Source: a virus
DNA: 22,930 nucleotides
Strand: one strand, 5' to 3'
Virus record (IMG/VR): IMGVR_UViG_3300045131_001142
Location: 1-22,930 of that record
The notes beneath the pieces were generated by a model, which was not told where the DNA came from, made no database searches, and worked only from the letters and a program-made list of their open reading frames with translations. Positions 7,616 through 12,813 of this stretch are shown piece after piece (positions within the stretch are counted from its first letter, which is position 1; each line of letters opens with the position of its first letter). The translations under genes and the position numbers were made by a program.

Positions 7616-7766
7616 CAAGGTTTTAAGGGATAAAATCGACAAGCTGAAAGCTAATAAAATTATACAGGAAAATGCCAAAAAGGAATTTGCCGACAAGGAA
7701 AAGAAAAAGGCACTTACAGACAAGGAAAGACTGGACAGGATAGAGCGTATTTTGGGTATAAAATAA
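7608..7766 (+). CDS. Small basic coiled-coil-like protein
   Basis: This is a 52-residue protein, starting MDNKVLRDKIDKLKANK and ending RILGIK. Its ATG overlaps the end of the preceding acidic protein (ATGGATAA) and is served by TTGGAGG, 7-8 bases upstream. It is almost entirely charged (Lys/Asp/Glu) with a heptad-like Leu/Ile pattern, consistent with one long helix. It has no cysteine and no membrane segment. The pairing of an acidic helical protein with an overlapping basic helical one suggests they may bind each other. No known family is recognised. Confidence 0.68.
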   Translation: MDNKVLRDKIDKLKANKIIQENAKKEFADKEKKKALTDKERLDRIERILGIK

Positions 7767-7788
7767 ATCGAAAGTCGAGGACACAATC

Positions 7789-10404
7789 ATGGGAAACTTT
7801 AACAGAAAAGCGGAACTCGCATCAACCGCAGGCACAGAAGAACTTATTTGGAACAAGACAGGGGCGTATGTATTCCCTGCAACCGCACAGAGAATGGAAG
7901 TAGCATCATCTGATGGCAAGGACGTAATAGGTGGTGTAGGGGCAAGGACAGTCAAAGTTGATTATCTTACCGACACGTTCATTGAGAAATCAGAAATTGT
8001 AAGGCTTGGCGACTTTGCTACAAACAAGGTTGCAAAGGGTGATATGGATACAGTCACCGCAGGTACAGAATGGAAGAACTATGGTGTGCAGACAAGTCTT
8101 GATGTTTCAAGTGGTGCTGCGGTATTCACTCCGGAATATCAGTATGACGGAATAATGCAAGACATAAACGGCGCTACAATTCCAGTAACAAGCGGCAAGA
8201 AGTATTTTGTAAGGGCAAAGTCAAGTGTGGCAAGTGGATCAAAACAACTGGCGGTAAGACTATTATCAAGTGGTGGAGTTAAACAGGTAGAAACTGCAAC
8301 AGTCATAGGCACAATAGGTGCTGCGGGTGCGGGAAATGCAAGTGTAATAGTTACTGCGGCAGGCATGGGAAATTCGCCTAAGACAATACTTGTAGCAGTT
8401 GCAAACAATGATACTGCGGCACAGGTAGCAGGTAAGATAAGAACTGCACTTGGTTCTGACTCCGATGTAACCGCATTATTCACAGTTGGTGGTGCTACTG
8501 ACAAGGTTATACTCACACGAACAATCAATGCCGCCAATGACGCAACCCTCAATATTGCAACTGCGAATGGAACTTGCACAGGACTTACTGCTGCACCAAC
8601 ATCAGCAAACACTACGGCGGGTGTAGCAACACAAGGGACAAAGCAAGTAGAAACCGCTACTGTTGTTGGGACTATCACATTAGGCGGTAAGGCAAAAGTA
8701 ACCGTAAGCAATATCAACAACAAGGGAACACCATTTGAAATACTTGTAGACGTTGCGGGAACAAAGCAAGTAGAAACCGGAACTGTTATATGTGGTAGTG
8801 GTTCACTCCTAACTGGTGGTAATGCGTCAGTTATCGTAACCGCAACTGGAATGACAAACTCACCTAAAACAGTAACAGTAACGGTAGCGGGAGCTAAGCA
8901 AGTGGAAACGGCAACCGCAGTAGGTACCGTATCAACATCAGGATTTGCATGGGTAACAATAACATCAAAATGGCACGCAGCACTAAGGATTGACGTACCT
9001 GTTGTCTTAAATGACGATGCTTCGGCAATAGCACTTGCCATTCGGACAAAACTCGCCTCACTCAAAGTCATTACCGATTACTATGCGGTATCCGGTGCAA
9101 CAGACAAGGTTATACTTACAAGCAACAAGGCGGTAGCAAACGATTCAATCCTTAACATAAGAATCGAGAATGGAACTTGTGTTGGTGTAACAACCGCCGC
9201 AACTTCCGCCAATACAACCGCCGGTGTACTTGCAGATAATACCGCACAAGTAGCGACAAAGATAAGGGCGGCACTTGTAGCAGACGCAGATATAGGACAC
9301 CCTGATACTGGGTTCTTCACCGTATCCGGAACTGGAAACGATATTGTGCTGACAAAGAACACCATAGCCGCCAATATTGCAAACATGAACATTTCAATCG
9401 ACAATGGGACCTGTACCGGGATAACAACTGCTGCGACTTCGACAAATACAGTAGCGGGAGTAGCGGCAGACGATGCAAGTGCAATCGCAGGCAAAATGAG
9501 AACTGCATTAGGATTATATTCACAGATAACAAGTTACTATGACGTAAGTGGCGCAACCGACAAAATCATACTCACTTCAAAGCAGAAACTTGCTAATGAC
9601 AGCACCTTGAACATAGCTACGGCAAACTATACCTGCACAGGTATCACCGCAGCCGCTACAAGTGCCAATACAACCGCAGGAGTGGCAGAAACGTATGTGA
9701 GTGCATTAACTAACTTTGATGTGGCTACAGCCGACACAGACACCGTTGTAAGTGCAATAGTAACCGCAACAGGAACTTCCACCTCGATAGCATTTGCAAT
9801 AGTGGATACGACAACCGCAGATTTTGTAGCGGTAACTCTTGACGATATTGGTATGTATGAACTCGATACGTTAGGATACCAGGATAAATCACTTGCATCT
9901 TTGAAACTGTACTTTGAAACATATATCCTTACTGCTGAAACAGTTAAAAGAACATTCAATGCGGATCTGTTCAGAATCCAAAGGGCATCGGTGTTGTCAG
10001 CAGGAACAGAAATCGACAATGCGGGCAACATCAGTGTCAAGGAACTTACAGGCGGAAGTGATTATGTCTATGCCTACATAGCGGCAGGCAAGATGGTATC
10101 AGAACAGTTGGTAATGACAGTCCCAAGCGGCAAGTATCTTTGCATAAACTCAATAATCGCAAGTGCATTGTTGGCGGCGGGTGGAAAATTATCTAAAATA
10201 ATGGTAAAGTCAAGCTACAACAGAGCAGGTGGAGTGTATCACCCCGCATTACTCTACACAACTGATTTCAGCTTTACCATTAAAGACAATACGGTAGAAA
10301 TTCCAACAGAACTTTCATACCCGGAGAAAACAGACTTGCTTGTAACAACAAGTGGTGACGCTACAAACGCAATCAATGTAACCCTAAACGCTGATATGTA
10401 CTGA
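7789..10404 (+). CDS. Modular virion surface protein with nested repeats
   Basis: This 871-residue protein is very rich in Ala, Thr, Val, Ser and Gly and is predicted to be nearly all beta. The N-terminal 40-50 residues (YVFPATAQRMEVASSDGKDV, then GGVGARTVKVDYLTDTF) and the C-terminal 120 residues (AAGKMVSEQLVMTVPSGKYL ... PEKTDLLVTTSGDATNAINV) resemble the two ends of a structural protein family common in podovirus tails, from memory. Between them, residues 163-633 consist of eight half-modules: a1 163-205, b1 206-279, a2 283-323, a3 324-367, a4 368-407, b2 408-482, b3 483-560, b4 561-633. The 'a' halves start GxKQVETxT; the 'b' halves carry KIRxAL, VSGATDKxIL and GTCTGIT...TAGV. It is probably an adsorption or decoration protein exposed on the virion. 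It ends 30 bases before a strong terminator. Confidence 0.75.
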   Translation: MGNFNRKAELASTAGTEELIWNKTGAYVFPATAQRMEVASSDGKDVIGGVGARTVKVDYLTDTFIEKSEIVRLGDFATNKVAKGDMDTVTAGTEWKNYGVQTSLDVSSGAAVFTPEYQYDGIMQDINGATIPVTSGKKYFVRAKSSVASGSKQLAVRLLSSGGVKQVETATVIGTIGAAGAGNASVIVTAAGMGNSPKTILVAVANNDTAAQVAGKIRTALGSDSDVTALFTVGGATDKVILTRTINAANDATLNIATANGTCTGLTAAPTSANTTAGVATQGTKQVETATVVGTITLGGKAKVTVSNINNKGTPFEILVDVAGTKQVETGTVICGSGSLLTGGNASVIVTATGMTNSPKTVTVTVAGAKQVETATAVGTVSTSGFAWVTITSKWHAALRIDVPVVLNDDASAIALAIRTKLASLKVITDYYAVSGATDKVILTSNKAVANDSILNIRIENGTCVGVTTAATSANTTAGVLADNTAQVATKIRAALVADADIGHPDTGFFTVSGTGNDIVLTKNTIAANIANMNISIDNGTCTGITTAATSTNTVAGVAADDASAIAGKMRTALGLYSQITSYYDVSGATDKIILTSKQKLANDSTLNIATANYTCTGITAAATSANTTAGVAETYVSALTNFDVATADTDTVVSAIVTATGTSTSIAFAIVDTTTADFVAVTLDDIGMYELDTLGYQDKSLASLKLYFETYILTAETVKRTFNADLFRIQRASVLSAGTEIDNAGNISVKELTGGSDYVYAYIAAGKMVSEQLVMTVPSGKYLCINSIIASALLAAGGKLSKIMVKSSYNRAGGVYHPALLYTTDFSFTIKDNTVEIPTELSYPEKTDLLVTTSGDATNAINVTLNADMY
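8275..9687 (+). repeat. Half-module repeat array a-b-a-a-a-b-b-b
   Basis: The 'a' units lie at 8275-8403, 8635-8757, 8758-8889 and 8890-9009 (40-44 codons each). The 'b' units lie at 8404-8625, 9010-9234, 9235-9468 and 9469-9687 (73-78 codons each). Within the 'a' units a 19-base stretch beginning ACAAAGCAAG is identical at 8638-8656 and 8761-8779. The order is compatible with modules nested at one hinge: a2[a3[a4-b2]b3]b4. Confidence 0.8.
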
Positions 10405-10434
10405 TAATAAACACTGTACTAATCAATAAAGAGG

Positions 10435-10464
10435 ACACCCTGCTACACAGTAGGGTGTTTTCTA
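10435..10464 (+). terminator. Intrinsic terminator after the fibre module
   Basis: A 10-bp stem (ACACCCTGCT at 10435-10444, AGTAGGGTGT at 10449-10458, one G-U pair) has the 4-base loop ACAC and is followed by a T-rich run. It lies 30 bases after the stop of the modular surface protein and closes the fibre transcription unit. Confidence 0.85.
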
Positions 10465-10477
10465 TTGTTTGCAATTA

Positions 10478-10486
10478 TGTTATAAT
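10478..10486 (+). promoter_or_regulatory. Extended -10 promoter of the lysis cassette
   Basis: The sequence TGTTATAAT (10478-10486) is a perfect extended -10 element, also preceded by the TATG (-16) motif favoured in Gram-positive bacteria. No good -35 box lies 16-18 bases upstream, where the tail of the terminator sits; extended -10 promoters can work without one. It would give a start near 10493, just before the GAGAGG ribosome binding site of the amidase gene. Confidence 0.6.
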
Positions 10487-10509
10487 ACAATCGAAAGAGA
10501 GGTAATTGC

Positions 10510-11292
10510 ATGGAGATAGTACAAGATTTTATTCCCGTAGGCAGAAAGAACAGACCTTCTCACCCAATGCTTCCAACGTATATCACAGTACATGAAACCG
10601 GAAATAAGAGTGTTGGTGCCAATGCACAGATGCACGCAAGGTATCTAAAGGGCAGTACCGCAAACGATGCACCGGTATCGTGGCATTACACTGTATCGAG
10701 TGAGCAGATATATCAGCACTTGCCAGTCATTGAAAGTGCGTTTCATGCGGGTGACGGTGGACAGGGCATAGGAAATAGGAACTCGATAGGTATAGAGATA
10801 TGTGTTAATGCAGACGGAAACTTTGAACAGGCTAAAGCTAATGCACAATGGTTAATCAGAACACTCATGGCAGAACGGCACATAAAGATAGAGAATGTTG
10901 TGCAACATAACCATTGGTCCGGGAAAAACTGTCCACAGACAATGCGAGAAACAAATACATGGAAACCATTTATAGACGGAATACAGAAAGTAGAGGGGAA
11001 CACTATGACAAACGAAACAAAACTATGGCAAGGAACATTGGTAAAGGCGGGGTATCCACTTGTGATTGACGGAAAGTTTGGACCTGCATCATTATCGGCA
11101 AGTAATTCAATATTAACTGCACGAAATGTAGAAATTGCTTCTCTTAAAAAGGCAATAGAGGGGCAGAAGAAAACAATCGCAGACCTCAATGCAAAACTTA
11201 GTACGGCTAATACAAATGTTGTAGCCTTGACTGCAAACAACAAGACACTGACTTCTAAGATCACGCAGATACACACAATATCAGCAACATAA
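10510..11292 (+). CDS. N-acetylmuramoyl-L-alanine amidase endolysin
   Basis: This 260-residue endolysin cuts the bond between N-acetylmuramic acid and L-alanine in peptidoglycan. Residues about 18-150 form an Amidase_2 (T7 lysozyme-like) domain. Probable zinc ligands are H28 (in YITVHETGN), H133 and C141 (in QHNHWSGKNCPQ), with the 8-residue spacing between the last two seen in T7 lysozyme. Other family marks are SWHYTV (57-62), AFHAGDG (77-83) and GIEICVN (94-100). Residues about 166-200 look like a partial peptidoglycan-binding repeat (DGKFGP), and about 205-250 form a likely coiled coil. It starts after AGAGAGG with its own promoter. An internal in-frame ATG at 11005 has its own ribosome binding site and could yield the C-terminal part alone. 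It has no signal peptide, so export would depend on the holin encoded next. Confidence 0.93.
   Translation: MEIVQDFIPVGRKNRPSHPMLPTYITVHETGNKSVGANAQMHARYLKGSTANDAPVSWHYTVSSEQIYQHLPVIESAFHAGDGGQGIGNRNSIGIEICVNADGNFEQAKANAQWLIRTLMAERHIKIENVVQHNHWSGKNCPQTMRETNTWKPFIDGIQKVEGNTMTNETKLWQGTLVKAGYPLVIDGKFGPASLSASNSILTARNVEIASLKKAIEGQKKTIADLNAKLSTANTNVVALTANNKTLTSKITQIHTISAT
10992..11007 (+). promoter_or_regulatory. Internal ribosome binding site and start in the endolysin gene
   Basis: AGAGGGG at 10992-10998 is followed after 6 bases by ATG (11005-11007), in frame with the amidase at residue 166, exactly at the border between the catalytic domain and the C-terminal wall-binding/coiled-coil region. 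The product would be 95 residues. Confidence 0.55.
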
Positions 11293-11349
11293 AAGGAGGA
11301 TAAATTTATGCCGACAAATCCATATTATAAAAGGAGGAACAATTCAATG
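11290..11349 (+). promoter_or_regulatory. Duplicated ribosome binding site and start of the holin gene
   Basis: Two similar blocks 39 bases apart each contain AAAAGGAGGA and then an in-frame ATG: AGGAGG at 11294-11299 with ATG 11308, and AGGAGG at 11332-11337 with ATG 11347. The arrangement predicts two products that differ by 13 N-terminal residues, as in dual-start holins. Confidence 0.7.
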
Positions 11350-11577
11350 TTAAGTAAAGACCAAAAAGAAATCACAATCGTATCACAACCAAAATGGAAG
11401 TCTAAATACTTTTGGTACGCTATGGTATCAATCGCAGCTTTTGTTTTAGGGAATTGGGGACTTTATGACTTCATAGGACTGACAAACGAAACATTCCAAC
11501 AGTTATGCAACCTTGTATTCGCAGCAGTAACCGCATTGGGTGTATGGAATGATAGTGGCCGAGCCGATGCGCATTAG
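11308..11577 (+). CDS. Phage holin with two in-frame starts
   Basis: The gene encodes 89 residues from ATG 11308 or 76 residues from ATG 11347. The likely role is to form the membrane lesion that lets the neighbouring amidase reach the cell wall. The segment WKSKYFWYAMVSIAAFVLGNW is the first membrane span, and LCNLVFAAVTALGVW is a second, separated by a short polar loop. The end, ALGVWNDSGRADAH, resembles the conserved end of the phi-LC3 type holins (PF04531), in which NDPTT and a DS ending follow the last span. The longer form adds PTNPYYKRRNNS, which carries three extra positive charges before the first span, the feature of dual-start antiholins. It lies 15 bases after the endolysin, an unusual but not rare order. 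Small size, spans and position make the holin call solid; which form is active is inference. Confidence 0.85.
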   Translation: MPTNPYYKRRNNSMLSKDQKEITIVSQPKWKSKYFWYAMVSIAAFVLGNWGLYDFIGLTNETFQQLCNLVFAAVTALGVWNDSGRADAH

Positions 11578-11594
11578 CAAATAATTCATACCTT

Positions 11595-11623
11595 TTGTAA
11601 ATTACCTCTTATTGTAGTATAAT
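11595..11623 (+). promoter_or_regulatory. Promoter embedded in hairpin, upstream of tail genes
   Basis: The -35 box TTGTAA (11595-11600, 4 of 6 consensus matches) lies 17 bases from a perfect -10 box TATAAT (11618-11623). Predicted start is near 11630. It would serve the membrane-anchored protein at 11646 and probably the tail genes after it. Confidence 0.65.
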
Positions 11624-11645
11624 ATACGCAATGGGAGGTATTTTT
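11603..11645 (+). terminator. Hairpin overlapping promoter and ribosome binding site; possible terminator
   Basis: A continuous 13-bp stem (11603-11615 with 11628-11640, three G-U pairs) has a 12-base loop that contains the TATAAT box. The right arm holds the GGGAGG ribosome binding site of the next gene and is followed by TTTTT (11641-11645). In read-through RNA this could be a weak terminator or could hide the ribosome binding site. RNA started at about 11630 would lack the left arm. Confidence 0.6.
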
Positions 11646-12092
11646 ATGATAATTCTCATAATAAACATCATGGAGGACTTAGATATGGTAACTATGGAAT
11701 GGATTGTAGGTACTTTGATTGGGATAGTAGGACTGTTATTGGTATTCATGGGTTATAGTTATAACAAGAATCGTAATAGACAGACGGATATGCAAAAGGA
11801 TTTAGTTATTGCAAAGGCAGAGGCAAAGGAATATGGCTCATTAATCCAAAAAATACAGACCTTGACAGACAATGTAGCCGCCATGACAACACAATTCACC
11901 GCAAGGATAATTACCATAGAAACAAGAGCAGATGAAAGACAGGCTAACTGTATCAAGCATGGCGAAACAATAATAATAGCAGAGGCAAAGGCAAGTTCCG
12001 CACATAAAAGGCTTGATGAACACGTTAGGTTGTTTGAGGAAATAAACAGAAAACTTGACAATATCATGGAGAAACAAATAAGGGGGGAATAA
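11646..12092 (+). CDS. Membrane-anchored coiled-coil protein
   Basis: This gene encodes 148 residues from ATG 11646 (GGGAGG, 7 bases away) or 135 from ATG 11685 (TGGAGG, 8 bases away). An in-frame ATG at 11631 has no ribosome binding site. One N-terminal membrane span (WIVGTLIGIVGLLLVFMGYSY) is followed by Lys/Arg-rich residues and about 90 residues of charged, helical, coiled-coil sequence (KAEAKEYGSLIQKIQTLTDN and on). The topology recalls small lysis-accessory proteins (XhlA-like or spanin-like), but XhlA has its span at the C-terminus, and a Gram-positive host has no outer membrane, so neither fits well. It is encoded directly after the holin but from a separate promoter, 3 bases before the adaptor gene. 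It may help lysis, alter the membrane, or be a virion part. Function unknown. Confidence 0.72.
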   Translation: MIILIINIMEDLDMVTMEWIVGTLIGIVGLLLVFMGYSYNKNRNRQTDMQKDLVIAKAEAKEYGSLIQKIQTLTDNVAAMTTQFTARIITIETRADERQANCIKHGETIIIAEAKASSAHKRLDEHVRLFEEINRKLDNIMEKQIRGE

Positions 12093-12095
12093 CCT

Positions 12096-12728
12096 ATGAA
12101 ATCAATAGCCAATCTAATATTCACAATGACTGATATGTACCCTACGATAAGGAGTGTATCTGATGCGGTCATAGTAGACAGGATTAAATCAGCAGAGGAC
12201 GAAATTTATCAGTTCTTAGGCAAGGTTATAAAAAAAGACATTACCGTTACTGTTGATAACAAGGCGGTGCAAATAGCTGATGATTTTAGAAGTGACAATC
12301 TTGTAAAGGTTTTATACTATGAACAAGGAACATTAAAGGGAAGTGCGTATCCGGATACGGAATTTGATACTGTAATGGATATTGACAAATTAAAGATAGA
12401 CGAATTTAACGATTATCTTAAACTGCCACTTCCAATAAAGGCTAATTACAATGTCGCTACTGTTTTCTACAGACCTATACCAAGTGAAATATCCGAAGAT
12501 CCGTCCACATGGGATACAACATATCCGGTAATTGACGATGAATACACAGACTTGCTTGTATATGCCACTATAAAAGCTATTGCCTTGTATGGTGACTGTC
12601 CTGACATTTCAATAAACAACAACAATGAAAGACTGTATCGAGATAGACTGTCAAAGGCAAAAGCAGACTGGTATAAGCGTAGGTCAAGGAACAAACCTAA
12701 TAAACAATCACATAATAAATACTGGTAA
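12096..12728 (+). CDS. Head-to-tail adaptor (connector) protein
   Basis: This 210-residue protein starts 3 bases after the previous stop, with AGGGGGG in front. The N-terminal helical part (MTDMYPTIRSVSDAVIVDRI ... AEDEIYQFLGKVI), the middle beta part and the helical basic C-terminus (YRDRLSKAKADWYKRRSRNK) fit the gp4-like/T7 gp11-like adaptor rings that dock under the portal and receive the nozzle. Lengths in those families are about 160-230 residues. The next gene encodes the probable nozzle, the expected neighbour. The basic C-terminal tail is typical of adaptors that insert into the portal-capsid interface. The assignment rests on length, pattern and order rather than on a diagnostic motif. 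Confidence 0.7.
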   Translation: MKSIANLIFTMTDMYPTIRSVSDAVIVDRIKSAEDEIYQFLGKVIKKDITVTVDNKAVQIADDFRSDNLVKVLYYEQGTLKGSAYPDTEFDTVMDIDKLKIDEFNDYLKLPLPIKANYNVATVFYRPIPSEISEDPSTWDTTYPVIDDEYTDLLVYATIKAIALYGDCPDISINNNNERLYRDRLSKAKADWYKRRSRNKPNKQSHNKYW

Positions 12729-12813
12729 CATATATCTTTGAAAGGGGTAAAAAGTTATGAAAAGGGTAATAGTCTTTTGGCTTATTATCGGAATACTGAT
12801 GGGGGTAAATTTT

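Noticed and set aside
8139-9071. Long open frame on the - strand (310 codons) opposite the repeat protein
   Set aside because: It mirrors a low-complexity Ala/Thr/Val gene, has no ribosome binding site and reads as repetitive shadow sequence; the + strand frame is longer, has a ribosome binding site and fits the operon.
8275-9687. CRISPR-like array because of recurring short motifs
   Set aside because: Repeats are coding, vary in sequence, have unequal spacing and keep the reading frame.
5146-10404. Diversity-generating retroelement target in the fibre genes
   Set aside because: No reverse transcriptase frame and no template/variable repeat pair with adenine-only differences is visible; differences between repeats are spread over all bases.
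11631-11645. ATG 11631 as start of the membrane-anchored protein
   Set aside because: It lies in the hairpin stem and its own bases form the ribosome binding site for ATG 11646.
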